A stretch of DNA of 64,000 nt from Casuarina equisetifolia (Eukaryota; Streptophyta; Magnoliopsida; Fagales; Casuarinaceae). Positions within the stretch are counted from its first letter, which is position 1, and each line of letters opens with the position of its first letter. The notes below the pieces were generated by a model, which worked only from the letters and a program-made list of their open reading frames with translations, made no database searches and was not told the DNA's origin. The stretch lies in contig CM052355.1 of assembly GCA_028551475.1 (NCBI GenBank), forward strand, positions 24,331,580 to 24,395,579. The letters run 5' to 3'. The translations under genes and the position numbers were made by a program. Below, in pieces: positions 38,157 to 50,562 of the stretch.

Positions 38157-41100
38157 CTAGATTATGGTTCCACTGGGAATCAAGGCATCCTTGATCACCG
38201 TGACAATCCCGCTCTTTATGAAATACCCATCCGTTTCCCTTGCAGCTTCTTGCACATCGTCACCATTGATAATCTGAAAATCAGTCTTCCAAGTAAGGCT
38301 CCATAAAAGAGCAAAAAACAGGAAAATCACCAAAAAAAAAAAAACAAGAAGAAGAAGAAGAGGAGAAGGCATAGGAAGAAGTTAACAGCACAAAAAACAA
38401 GCACAAGATTGCACTTAGAAAGAAAGTAGAATTTTAGAAGCTGGGTCGGTTTGTACCACTGTTTGTCTGTCGGTAGAATCATTTTTCAATTCTTTATTAT
38501 CACTTCCAATAACAACCGGAGATATTTTCTTTATTAGGAGTCAGTGAATTTAACGCCTAAAAATTTCACTATAAAATACCTAGGAACTCCAAGGAGTAGA
38601 TTGTGAAACATAATGCGAAAAAAAACATAGAATCAATGATGAGACAACAGCAGCAACAGGTTTGTGAGATTATAACCTTCACATTCTCCCCAACTCGAGC
38701 GTTCTTGTCAATTATAGCTCTCTTGATGTGAGAGTTCTTGCCAATACCTATTGGAACACTACCCTTTGCAGCGAGAAATCTCCTGTCTGCATCCGTCTGA
38801 AGGACACAAAATCCATATCAGCTTTACAATCCTAACCATTGCATCAGTCAAATCGTTTCATATACCCCAAATCGTATTACTAGACAATACACAACATTGA
38901 TTACAAGGACAGCTACTTATTTTGATTTCTACAGAGGTTCAAGATGAAATAAAGAAGGAAAATTTGATAAATCGCATGTCAACTTAAAAGATAAAAACAA
39001 GAAGTTGCATATCCTTTAGTAGGTATTACCTCATAATAATCAGCTCCCATCAATAGCGTGTCTTCAATGATTGCACCCTCTGATATGCAAGAACGAAGCC
39101 CAACCACAGAATGGTGAATTTTACAATTCTGCAAAAGAGGAAAAAGGATTGTGATCCCACAATTTCCATAATTGTTGCAACAGAGAACATATATGGAAGT
39201 CTGTCAAATATTGAAGAGAAAGAGAGAGGTGATTGTGATTCAATTACGATCCCCGTCTATAACACCTCTTAGCAGGTTGCAGAAACAACATACAAACAAC
39301 TTACCTTTATTACACAACCTTCCCCAATAACGCTATCAGTAACATCAGCATCAAGCATTTTGGATGGAGGCAAATACCGAGGCTGGGTGTAGATGGGAGA
39401 CGAACGATCATAGAAGCTGTAATGGGCAGTCCAGACAGAAAGACACGAAGTCGTGGGAAATTTATTATCAGAATGTAGCGGTACAAGACACCCTTGCATG
39501 AACAAAAAAATGTAAAACCCACTAAGCGAAGGATATCTAGAACAAAAGCTACCTGAAATCTGGAACTGGCTTCTTGGTTATCCCCAAATTTGCGTTATAG
39601 AAAGCCTCAATTGTACCAATATCTTCCCAGTAACCATCATACAAGTAAGCTTGCACCTACAGAGTTAAGAAGAAAAAAAGAAAATTTAATCCTCGGGGAG
39701 TTGCGACTCGGGAGAAGTGGAAGAACAAACGGAGGCAAAAATTAATTCTCCATATCGAAAAACCTCCTGGAAACTATGATACATCAACCAAATTAAGACA
39801 CTTCGAAATCATTCGAACTAGAGATTTCTATTTGTTTCGGATCTAACTGAGCACACTTCCGATACTTCTGCAGTATGCGCAGGCCAATCAAAAGGATGGC
39901 CCCTGTAGATGCATACTGCAAACATAAAAGCAATGATCGCTTGGACATAGAGAAGTTAGGAAATAGACAACTTATCCATTCTTCATTGTATTGGACAAAG
40001 AAAAGATTATGTAATTGAGAGGAAATGATGAAACATACTCTCATCCCAATGGAAGTCGCACCAGGAATAACTTCACTTCCGAAGTCATTGGCTCCAGGGA
40101 ATTGTTTGCGAAGCAGATCCAGCATTACGTGTTTGCTGACAACATAGATACCCATACTAGCAATGTAAGGCAAATCCTTTGCCCTCTCATCGTCCAGACC
40201 CAAGATGGTGGTATCAACCCTCATTGCTTTGAGTTGGTCTCCCTTAGGTTTCTCGGCAAACTCAACGATGCGGCCCTCTTCGTCAATCTTCATCAAACCA
40301 AATGCAGTGGCACGCTTCTCATCCATAGGCAGCGCGGCCACAGTGATGTCGGCATCGGTTTCTCTGTGAGCTTGGATAAACCTCTCGTAATCCATTCTGT
40401 ACAAATGGTCCCCTGCAAGTATCAGGAACTCCAACACGTTGTGCTCCTCGAACAGCCACAAGTATTGCCTCACGGCATCAGCAGTACCCTGCGGATGGAC
40501 AGGATATAGTAAGCAAATCGGTGGTGATAATTTGCGATCTGATCTTTGACGGAAACAATACAAACAAAGACGAAGAGGCAGAAAGCAATGCAAGAGACCT
40601 GGAACCAATTGGGATTCTCGGGACTCTGCTGGGCGGCGAGGACCTCGACGAAGCCCTCATTCTTGTAACCACCCATGTTGCTGGCGTAGGCACGGGAGAG
40701 GTGACGGTTTAGAGAGGCGGAATTGAACTGCGTGAGCACATAAATCTTGGAGATGTTGCTGTTAAGGCAGTTGCTGACCGGGATGTCTATCAGCCTGTAG
40801 TTCGCTCCCAGAGGGACCGCCGGCTTCGCGCGCTTCTTTGTCAGCGGGTAGAGCCTCGTCCCTGCTCCGCCTCCCAGAATGATCCCCAGCACGCTCTGAT
40901 CAACAGTCACACGCGATCCAGTCAGTTAAGCTCGTTCGCAAACAATTACCAATTATTAAACAACAGAAACAGAGAGAGAGAGAGAGAGTGAGAGAGAGAA
41001 GGACGCACTCGGCTGGCATCCGGGTCGAGACAAGTTTGGGAGTTTCTGGAGTCGGAAACGGCCTTGGGAGAAACGACTAGGGGGACGGGATTTCTATTGC

Positions 41101-41257
41101 GGCGAGACACAACTCCAGCAGAAACAGCGATCTTGTGATCGCCGCTACAGAGCTGAGAAGCTGAAAACGAAAGGCCACCGCAGTCTCTCCTCCTCCGACC
41201 GTCGAGTCCATGGGAGGATGGCACTCTCCCCACACCCATAGCTGCCATGGACGCCAT
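38157..41257 (-). CDS. APS1: ADP-glucose pyrophosphorylase small (catalytic) subunit, 8 exons, 515 aa
   Basis: Makes ADP-glucose and pyrophosphate from glucose-1-phosphate and ATP, the committed step of starch synthesis, as a heterotetramer in plastids. Exons: 41009-41257, 40599-40895, 40039-40488, 39553-39656, 39305-39416, 39030-39128, 38677-38796, 38157-38273; 516 codons with stop, all splice sites GT-AG. Residues 1 to about 65 are a Ser/Arg-rich, acid-poor transit peptide. Cys76 in QTCLDPDAS matches the redox-bridge Cys of the small subunit. [20 protein letters not shown] is the nucleotide-binding loop, [11 protein letters not shown] carries the catalytic Asp, FAEKPKG the glucose-1-phosphate Lys, and [15 protein letters not shown] the C-terminal activator Lys. 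These mark the small, not large, subunit. Appears intact. Confidence 0.97.
40973..41001 (+). repeat. (GA)n microsatellite in AGPS intron 1
   Basis: GAGAGAGAGAGAGAGTGAGAGAGAGA tract about 10 bp inside the intron from the exon 1 donor; polymorphism likely. Confidence 0.8.
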
Positions 41258-42925
41258 GCCTACACCTTCACTAGATTTTTCACTGAACTAAGACTCGCGC
41301 TTGTATGGTTTAGTTTGTTTTGTTTCGCCCAGGGGAAGATGATGCATCATTGGGAATCGTTTGTGCCACCCGTTTCCCTTGATATTACGCAACGGACCTC
41401 GCCCGTTCTCCGTTGATTTCGCACCTGCTCGCCTCCGGTTGGCTGTCGACATGGCAGCAGGGGCTAATTTAGGCATTTCGAGTCAGGTCTTGCAAGTGGT
41501 CAGTGATGTGATTTCGTGATTGGAGATCGCCACGCTCACATGCCTCCACCGCTTCAGCACCGTCCATTCTTTCCCGCAAAAAACAAAACAGTATTTTTTT
41601 TCCTATGATTAGTGGGTCCGGCCCAATGTCCTAAGCCAAGCCCATTGGACCCAAACAAGATGCGACATTGCATCCATTAAATTAAATTATAAAATTATTT
41701 GTGAACATTTAAAATTCTCATTTTTTTTCTTGTATTTACTGTTCAGTAATTTATGTCAAGACAGAATCGTAATTTTATGTTTTTTTTTTTTTTTTTTTTT
41801 GTGGAATAAGGTAATGTCAATCTTACCGAACTCTGCGTTGGAGATCCATTTGAAGCGTTAAAACCGTGGCTGAGAAAGAAGTCCATACCGCACGTATTCC
41901 TTTTCCTTACCACACGCACGGGGAAGTCCTTTTCCAGGGTGTCTCCCAGCGGTACTGATTCGTGGCTCGGTCTGAGACCGGGACCACATGGTTGCACGTG
42001 CAACGGCCAGTAATTAAGATTTGACATCATCGTAACTTCACGGCTCTCAATCTCTCTCTGTGTGTCTCTTATCGTCGCCACCTTAATAATTTTCCGGTTG
42101 TATTTTCTTGCATGAATAATTATTGAAGCTTATGAGTGCCATCACCTCAAGAATTGCTCAATCACACGTGCCATATTTCCACTAGATCTTATTTTACTTT
42201 GAAAGCGATAAGATGGGTCATTTAGATCTTTAGGAGGATTCCTACATTATTGCTTGAGTTTCCTATTAGAAAGCTAAGTGAGATATTTTTGTAATTTTAG
42301 AATAGGTGGCTTTTGAAAATGTTTTGTAAAGAGAGGAAGGATAGCCTACAACATATCATTGAACATAATGATGGCCAACGACCAGGTTAAGATGAGATGT
42401 GAGCAGAAGCCCTATCAACTTGGGCCGATACTCGAGAACCATCCGAAATGCTTTAAAGTTCTACACCCCAACCGCCCCTTAGATCTTTTGTAGGATCGTG
42501 TAGTGAGAAGGCTTATACTTCTAAAGATCCTGCTCCACATTAGGATACCTTCCATGTTAAAGCTTATCACCTCAATGAAGAAGAAAGTGTTGATAATGTG
42601 TGGTGGAAATTTTATAGTACCTAAATTTTATTTAAAAATCATCTTTTGTATGGATGAATTTTTTAATAGAGTATAAAAAATTCAAGTTTAATTATAATAC
42701 TCTTTCACCCATTTTATAAAAAAAGATCTGATCTTGCTAGAAGTCTTTTATGTCCTCAAGATGAAGGACTGTGTTAAAATTAATGTGATTAAAGTCTCAT
42801 ATTATCTAAAACTTACTTTACAATTATTTTTATATGAAGCAAAAGATTGATTCTTCTTGAATTTGACTTTTAATTAGATTAGAAAGAAGCATTAAATGAA
42901 CCGAATTGATCATGAGTAGGTGAAA
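41258..42925. other. AGPS upstream region, no further gene
   Basis: Promoter and leader of the AGPS gene are expected in the first few hundred bases; I see no convincing TATA. A poly-T run lies at about 41780-41802. The rest is AT-rich spacer up to the copia LTR. Confidence 0.5.
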
Positions 42926-43196
42926 CCTAAAATTCGGAAGTCCTTTTTGTCACAAAGATGTGAGCCAAGAGTATGCTAAGAATAAAATAATTGAAGAAAA
43001 AATTTATTATATTCAATTGAGTTGTTTAACAATGTAAAAGTCTTACCCATTTATACCAGCACAAAAGGTTCTATAATAGGACAAAAATTAGCTGTAATAA
43101 TTTTAGGAAAGAGAAGTAATATGGCACATATATGATACCTAAAAATATATGCCTATATCCTTTAAATATGTGACAAGAAATATTTCCATATCAAGA
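42926..43196 (-). repeat. 3' LTR of the minus-strand copia element (about 270 bp)
   Basis: Minus strand starts TCTTGATATGG next to the PPT. Shares with the other LTR blocks such as AGAGAA(G/A)TAATATG(G/A)CA(C/T)ATATAT (plus) and GAGTTGTTTA/AAGTTGTTTA. Lower boundary uncertain by several bases. Confidence 0.6.
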
Positions 43197-43208
43197 CTAC
43201 CCCTCAAG
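43197..43208 (-). promoter_or_regulatory. Polypurine tract of the minus-strand copia element
   Basis: CTTGAGGGGTAG on the minus strand, directly before the 3' LTR and about 300 bp after RNase H, the usual copia spacing. Confidence 0.65.
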
Positions 43209-43499
43209 CTAATGGTTTATAGATATCATACAAATCAAAGCTTGCGTAATAAATACGAATATTGCTAAGGACACGAGGGCTTTATAAAGATATCAATTGG
43301 TTGCTCTATAGTTCTTATTTGTATATTTTTAATCATGCTTTCCTATATCTTGTCTCTAATAAAATAGTAGTTAAATTCCATATTTTTTGCTTTCATGAAA
43401 AACTAAGTTCCTTGCAATATTTTTATTACTTTTTTTCCCTTATAGGTAATAAGGGATCTAAAGGTATTATGTATCAAACTTGGGATTCCTTTGGTCCTA

Positions 43500-45970
43500 G
43501 GTGGCATAGACTCTAATTAAGCCACATTCTTATTGACACATAAAATATTAGCTACCTTGTTATCACAAAATAAAGTAATAGGTATCTCTACCTATACTTT
43601 AAAGTTCTTAAGTAATTTGAGAATCTAGATTATATTATCTCACACATAATATATGCCATGGCTTTGTATTTGGCATTACTTAATGAAATCAAATGAAGTA
43701 GATTGATTTTTTCTCTTCTAAGAAACAAGTAAGCCTCCATGCTTAATGTGAAAACTCTTCAACAATCTTTTAGACATGAGGCATGTCCCCATTTTACTTG
43801 CAATAAATTGTAAGCTTAGGCTCTCGATCTCAAAATAGTAAGAGTCCCAATGTAGGGCATTTTTCTTAGTATTTTACTATCTTTGTTGCTACTTCCATAT
43901 AAGAGTTTTTTGATCCATCTATAAATTGACTCAAAATTTTCACTACATAACTAATATTAAGTCTTGTCATGATGAGATATAAAAGTCATCTCACATGACA
44001 TTGATTTTTCTCAAATGATCTTTTAATGGTGGATTTGATTCTAGTGGTATCACCTAGGCATCACACTCTTAAATGGTAAGTTTAGTGATGCTCTCCAAGA
44101 TGGGTTTACAAGCAAATAATTTGGATTCTAATATGTGTTCTAAAATATATCTCCTCTGGCTAAGACATATGTTTGCTTTTAATTATACAATTTCAATACC
44201 AGGAAATACTTTAATGCTCTTAAATCTTTTTAATGTGGAATATTTTGTACCAATGATTCATAATGCCCTTATTAAGACTTCATATTTTTTATGACTAACA
44301 TATCATCAATATAAATCATGATACTAATAAAAGATTTATCTCAAGTTAAGCAAAAAAATGCATAATCATGTTTGGATTGTGCAAGTATAATGGCAATTAA
44401 TACTTCTTTGAATTTCACATTTCATTGTCAAGGTACTTGCTTAAAACACATAATATTTTTTCAATCAACATGTCAAATTCTCACTTTAGTTATGAATACC
44501 AAGAGGAAGGTTCATATAGATTTATTTATCAAAGACACCATGTAAAAATGCATTATAGGCATTCATCTAATATAAATTCTATCCATAAAACAAAGAGAAA
44601 GAGAGAAAGGATTAAACACTGTGTTTCATAACAACAGCAAAGCTTTCATGTGATCAAATCTTTTGTGTTAAGTGAAGCCTTTCACTTCTAAGTGAGATTT
44701 AAAGCATTCAATAAAACTATCTATTGTATATTTGAATTTATAAATCCATTTGTACCCAATAAATTTGTGGTGAGTAAAAAGAAATTCAAAATTCCAAGTA
44801 AGGGTATCTATGAAGGACTTGAAGTTTAGCCTCCATGTCTTATTGCTAATCGATTTAAGAGGTAGGTGTTAAATACAATGGCTACCAAAGAGGGAGGGAG
44901 TAATGGTTGAAATAGGTGTTTGATAATTTCTTTTTCTAAAAACATTTTACAATTTTTTCAGGTATATTATACAAGAACAAAAACCACCAACACACAAAGA
45001 ACACATAAATTTCCAAGGTGGTTTATCCCAGGTCTTTCTTAGCACATATGTTTATCTTCTTCTTCTTTTAAAACAATTGGTTAAAATATACTTTGTTCTC
45101 AATAGAGAACATTTTCCTACATTTATATCTCTATCACTAAAAGACTACAACTTCAATGTGTGCCTCAACATGTAACTTGGTTACAACTTACAACTTTAAG
45201 GTTTTCTCAACATTATTCAATTCAAGCAAGTATAAAGAGCACCTAATATCATTCATGGAACATAAGGGTAGACGCATTTTTTTTTCCCCATACATGGGTC
45301 GTGAAGCTTTAGAGAAATGACAAAGAGTTATGATATCCACGGACAATGGAGGGGCGTCATTAGGCATATCTAGTGCAAAATCAAGATCAGTGGCTTTATC
45401 ACCAATGATAGGACGATAAAGCAATCCTAGTCCAAAGTTGGATTGAATTGGCTTCAATGATAAATGCAAGAGCTGAAGGATCCTAGATGAAGATTTTGTT
45501 GCGTCATCATGAAAAAGGTGGTAGAATTTTAACGTGTTGGAGAGTAGGTGTAAAAAGAAACACTTCTTTATGGAAACAACATCATCATTGACAATGAAAT
45601 ACTGCTATTATAAATCATATAATCAGTAACCTTTTCAAGCATATAATATTTGTAAAGATGCATTGCAAAGCTCACAAGGCAAACTTTTATTGGAGGCTTA
45701 CCGCCATGGCATAGCAAAAAAATAAAAAACCTAAAGATAGTTAATGTTGGGTGCATTGCTAAATAAAAACTCATATGGTGTTTACTCTCCCAAAATGTGC
45801 GTTGGCATTTCATTGATTAAGAAAGCAACAATGAGTAAACAAACTCCCCAAAAAGACTCTAGAATGTCGACTTGATTTTTTATTGTTCTAATAATCTTTA
45901 ATAGGTGATGGTATTGATACTCTATAGCTTCATTTTATTGAGGGGTATCCGTATAAGAGCTTTTACAAAT
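43500..45970 (-). pseudogene. copia pol relic: integrase, RT, RNase H
   Basis: Minus strand, high to low: integrase with YTDTPQ, stop, then ESFWGVCLL and FLINEMPTHIL (45640-45970); RT start FIGYKWIYKFKY (about 44730-44770); RT active site YIDDMLV (about 44295-44313); RT end TRLNISYVVKILSQF (about 43900-43950); RNase H NAKYKAMAYIMCEI and LFCDNKVANIL (43530-43720). The spacing is near that of a complete pol, so decay was mostly by point mutation. Region 45971-47327 has no clear domain. Confidence 0.72.
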
Positions 45971-46817
45971 ATGCCACAAAGAGGAAAAGAGAAGAACAAT
46001 TATGGTCACATGCATTGTTAGTGCACACACACTGAATAGAAGTGTAAAATTTTGTTTGAACTATAAGAAGAAAATAAGTAATGTCGATAGTATTTGGGTT
46101 ATTAATTACATGACAAAAGCCATCCATAGTACTAAAAAAGACAAAATCCATCACAATCAGAAGTATAATAAGGACCTTAAAAATCTAAGTGGATGAGCAT
46201 GAACAACATTATAGTAGGTGATTGACTAGTGGGAATGTTGGTATGTATTATTATTTTGCAAGAGGGTATATAGCGCAATTTGGTTCAAGAATGGAAGCAG
46301 TGTAACCCAACCTTTGATACGGAGGAGAGAATTTATGTTAATACTTTATTAAAAGAGGAGATTTTATTGGAAGTAATGCAATTAGAATACTTAACAAAAA
46401 TTGCAAGAGAATGTGTAAGGATAGAATTCCAACAATATAAGTCAAGATTGACTCTGCTCAAACCCATTAATCTATTGATGAATAGTCTTGAAATGTACGA
46501 AAAGTAGAAAAAAAAATTGTAGAATACAATGATTCTCCTTAGAAATTTTTTAGATCAAATTTAGGGATAAAATAGAATTCTTTTAGAAGTATTGAAGGTG
46601 AGAGGCTTAACAATCCTTATGTCAAAGCAGCATAAACATGTACAACTTATGATAATCAAAGATAGTGGAAAAGAAATTTTTATTGTAAATTATGTAATCA
46701 TTGGAACTTAAATTAATAATTGTGTTAGTAACAATATTAATTAGCCAAATAATAAGATGTACATGAAAAAAAAATGGTAGTGGCATACGAAGTTAGTAGC
46801 TTATACAACTTTTGTAG

Positions 46818-46844
46818 AAATAAATAAATAAATAAATAAATAAA
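46818..46844 (+). repeat. (AAAT)n microsatellite
   Basis: About six TAAA units in the gene-free stretch inside the copia element. Confidence 0.8.
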
Positions 46845-47327
46845 ACAACTTTCGAAGAAATTGGTTGCATTGCTCTAGCCAAATAGAAGGGCTAGGGATG
46901 GTATACCGAGCAGGTGCATGCATTTGCCACTTTCTTTAATTTTTTTTTTTTAGGGATTTTTGTGGGGATAAAGGTGTCCAGAACCTCCACTTACTTGGAA
47001 GTCCCTTCATGTTCCACAGAGCTCCTACAATTATTGACGCATTGCCACTTAATGTGCAATTAAAAATTTTAACCTTTCCTTTTGTAGACGAGGCAACCAT
47101 GTAAATTTAAGCAGTGTTCCTTAATATGTCTTTTTTTCTTTTACAATGATCACAGAATAATTTGTTTTAGGAAAATTTAAGGGAATCTAACCTTTGTCGA
47201 CGTGGTAGCTTGAAGACCGTTAGATGCATTTTGAGATACAATCACATGAGAGCCATTGGATGGACCGCATGAATCTTGGTCTTTTGTTGTAGAGTATAAA
47301 AGAGAAACTTTCCATTAGTACAAAAGT

Positions 47328-47797
47328 TGTTACATGCCTAGAATTTGAATTAGGATTTTCTTTTATTTAGTTATTTATGTAGTAGAAAATACGGCCAATG
47401 ACTTTATTGCAGATCTATACTGCCTTCAAGATGCTGATTGATGAAGATCTCATTTACTTTTAGAAAGATATGCAGATGTCAAATGGAAGGTGATTTTATT
47501 ATTTTGGGGAAGGATTTGCTAGTGCTAGGGTTGGTAAAGATATGGGCGTTTAGGACCATGATCATCTTTCATTAATTATTATTTCTCATTCTATGTTTTT
47601 CTTTAATTGTATTTGTTTTGATTAAATTCTTTTTTTTTTTTACATTTTGTAAAGCTTGTTAAAAGGCTATTGTTTTCAATGAAAAAGAATAAAGAAAAAG
47701 TTATCTAAACAGTTTGTTTTATGTTTTTATTTCTTTGTTCTCTTAGTAAAACAAGAGATTATGGCAAATACCACTGTGAACAACCATGTTTGTAACA
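47328..47797 (+). repeat. 5' LTR of the TR-GAG element
   Basis: Starts TGTTACATGCC and ends GTAACA, a 6-bp perfect terminal inverted repeat. Aligns along its whole length with 48453-48924, differing mainly by substitutions and poly-T length. Confidence 0.85.
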
Positions 47798-48174
47798 ACT
47801 GGTATCAAAGCCACATTCTTGACCTAAATTGGGAAGGGATTCGTCAAATGTTGGTGGAGATGTGGGAATCTTGTAAGGCCTGGAACGACTATCTCAGGAA
47901 AGAAATGGTTGAACTACAGAAAGACCTTCACAAGGAAGAAAAAGAAAGAGGGAGATTGCAACTAGATCTACAAGAAGCTAAACAATCACTAGAGGTAATC
48001 GAGACAATGACAGACAACCCATATAGGCTAGTCTTGGCAATGGAGAAGCCGAAGGAGTCTTATCCAAGGAACCATTCTCTTCTCCCTAAATCTAGCCAAC
48101 CAAGGAGATGGCCTGAAGGTGGGCAAAAAAAAGGTCACGTGATGGGGAAAAAGGGTAAGTTGGAGAGGTTTTAG
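47761..48174 (+). CDS. gag-like ORF of the TR-GAG element, 137 aa, starts within the LTR
   Basis: The ATG lies 37 bp before the end of the 5' LTR and the frame runs through the primer binding site into the interior. Residues about 45-80 (EMVELQKDLHKEEKERGRL...) form a strong coiled coil; the C-terminal part is basic. After the stop at 48172-48174 another frame reads PMENHHPTWLEDCPIHAA, a remnant of a zinc knuckle, so the original gag was longer and a frameshift ended it. The same ATG is kept in the 3' LTR copy. Probably a decayed gag. Confidence 0.6.
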   Translation: MANTTVNNHVCNNWYQSHILDLNWEGIRQMLVEMWESCKAWNDYLRKEMVELQKDLHKEEKERGRLQLDLQEAKQSLEVIETMTDNPYRLVLAMEKPKESYPRNHSLLPKSSQPRRWPEGGQKKGHVMGKKGKLERF

Positions 48175-48452
48175 GTGTGGCTCCCTATGGAGAACCACCA
48201 CCCAACTTGGTTAGAGGATTGCCCGATTCATGCAGCGTAACATTTACGAGCCAACACTTCTCACATCAAGACGACCACCAGAATTTTGTCATGACAAATA
48301 AATTCTTGATTTATGTTTTTTTATCTATCCTTATATTTGATAAGTTAGTTTAGTAGTTCTTAAGGGGCATATTTCATGGACTTATAATGAATAAAAATTG
48401 TAATTTCCTAGTTTCAACCTTGAGGACAAGGTTGTTTTGATGGGGTGGGGTA

Positions 48453-48924
48453 TGTTACATGCCTAGAATTTGAATTAGGATTTCCTTTTATTTAGTTATT
48501 TATGTGGTAGGAAATGTGACTAATGACTTTACTACAAATCCATATTACCTTCAAGATGTTAATTGATGAAAATCTCATTTACTTTTAGAAGGATATACAG
48601 ATGTCAAATGGAAGGTGATCTCATTATTTTGGGGAAGGATTTGCTAGTGCTAGGATTGGTAAAGATATGAGCGTTTAGGGCCATGGTCATCTTTCCTTAG
48701 TTATTATTTTCCTTTTCATGTTTTTCCTTAATTGTATTTTTTTTAAAATTCTTTTTTTTTTTTTTTTTACATTTTGTAAAGCCTATTAAAAAGCTATCAT
48801 TTTCAATGAAAAAGAATAGAGAAGAAGTTATTCAAACAGTTTGTTTTATATTTTTGTTTCTTTGTTCTCTTGGTAAAATAAGAGATTATGACAAATATGA
48901 CTACGAACAACCATGTTCATAACA
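48453..48924 (+). repeat. 3' LTR of the TR-GAG element
   Basis: Starts TGTTACATGCC and ends ATAACA. I judge identity to the 5' LTR at roughly 85-90% by eye, so the insertion is old. Confidence 0.85.
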
Positions 48925-49875
48925 AAAGCCTTAGCCACAAGGGTTGGGATGTGAAAACTTTCCCCACAGCGCTGTTCAAGATTACGACGCGACGAGTTGC
49001 TTTGATGAGTTTAGAGCGAGGAAGCCCACCGAATCCCCAACTCAAGCATACTTGGCATTAGCTAGACATAGGATTTCATCCTAAATGGCCAACTGTAAGA
49101 GGAGGCGAAGCGTCGGAGTGGCCCCGTGGCTCACATCAACATTGTGGCTAGTTATTGAGCCCTCGCAGGAACAAAGTAACACTTGAGAATAGATACTGGT
49201 CCTAAGTTTCATATTCTTAGTTGACAAGCATCTACTTTAGTTGAAAATAGACACCAGTCCCAAGTCTGACACCGGTACATATTTTTAGTTGACAAGTGTC
49301 TACTTTAATTTGGAATAAACACTGATTCTAAGTCTGACTACCTACATAAGTATACATTTATAAATAGATAAATAAAAAGTAATGCGTTCTTGATTTTTAA
49401 TGCGTTAAAACTGTCGAAAGTATCTCTGACAAGCTCTTCCGCTTTTCTTAACCACATCTAACTCATTTCTAATCGCTAAGAGGAAATTGAAGTATGTTGC
49501 AAGAGCAAGATTTCCTCTTTAAAATCTCAACTGGGGTTTGTCAAAATGTTAAAATCTTCCCAAATCCAGCTTCACATACATTGCTTTGATGCGTCTCCAC
49601 ATGTGCTCTGCCGCTTTAATGGGGGTGAAGCCCCTGCTGCAATTACTAGTGTGAGACAGTTGCTTATGCACAATAAGACGAGCATGTTGCAGCAATTACT
49701 AAAATTTTATGAGTTTCAAATTTATCCTTCGTGATGAGGGCTTATTGAAAAATCACGGGTCCTAGTTGCGTATTTGGTCTTGTAAACAACTCTTGGATTA
49801 TAAAGAGCTCCGATCTATTTAAGGTCAGAGCGAAAAGAGCGTCACGTGGCACCGGAAGATGTAGGTGGCAGCAAG

Positions 49876-50245
49876 AATAAATTGAAATCGAAACAGCTAC
49901 GAGAATGGCACCTGAACTGAGCCCAGAGAGAAGAAAGCGGAGCCCATATTGGTTGGACTCAACCCAAGTAGCCTAAACCCCATTGGGGTAAGCCCGAGCT
50001 GGTTTCCCCAACCCAAGGCACCTAGACATGTTTGAGGAAGAACAAATTGAAATTGAAACAGCTACGAGAATGGCACCTGAACTGAGCCCAGAGAGAAGAA
50101 AGTGGAACCGATATTGGTTGGACTTAACCCAAGTAGCCTAAACCCTATTGGGGCAAGCCTGAGGTGGTTTGCCCTCCCTAAGCCTGACCCAAGTGGCGTT
50201 TGTCTGTATGAACCTGATCCGAGAGTGCCTAACCCAAGGCCCTTT
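49876..50245. repeat. Imperfect tandem duplication, about 165-bp offset
   Basis: AACAGCTACGAGAATGGCAC occurs at about 49891 and again at about 50056, and about 130 bp match closely. The second copy has an extra 55-60 bp (CCCTCCCTAAGCC... region) before the shared ACATGTTTGA end. Lies in the putative gag part of the copia element. Confidence 0.75.
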
Positions 50246-50550
50246 GACATGTTTGAACGTGGCCCAAACTTTGCGGCGGAATCACACGCATCCTCCACAG
50301 TTGCTGCATCTGTGTTGTGTGGTGAACTTGATTCTAACCTGTGGCTTTCGGCATCCTTTGGTGTTTTGAGGTCAAGAACAAGGCTTTTTCAAGCATGTGT
50401 TTGTGGTTTTGATTTTTCCATTTCCATGGCTCTTGCACCAAGAGTGGTAATGTTTTTTTTTTTTTTTCCAGGTTTAGGAGCAAAAAATCAATGAAGCCAA
50501 GAAGGTTGCAGAACCAAAATAGGTTGCGAAAAGCTAGATTAGAGACACTA

Positions 50551-50562
50551 GCTATGATACTA
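50551..50562 (-). promoter_or_regulatory. Primer binding site of the minus-strand copia element
   Basis: Minus strand TAGTATCATAGC directly after the LTR end TTTTAACA; two changes from the tRNA-iMet-complementary TGGTATCAGAGC common in plant copia elements. Confidence 0.65.

Larger units (their letters stand above)
47328..48924 (+). mobile_element. Small non-autonomous LTR element encoding only gag (TR-GAG type), nested
   Basis: Two 470-bp LTRs flank a 655-bp interior. The interior begins with primer site TGGTATCAAAGCC (47800) two bases after the 5' LTR and ends with the purine-rich GATGGGGTGGGG immediately before the 3' LTR. The flanks AAAGT (47323-47327) and AAAGC (48925-48929) look like a 5-bp target duplication with one change. 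No protease, RT, RNase H or integrase is present, so it must have moved using another element. The gag-only content matches the plant TR-GAG class. It sits inside the copia element, on the opposite strand. Confidence 0.8.

Noticed and set aside
50102..50494. 130-codon Pro-rich ORF
   Set aside because: Made of the 165-bp duplicated block inside the copia element; no support as a gene.
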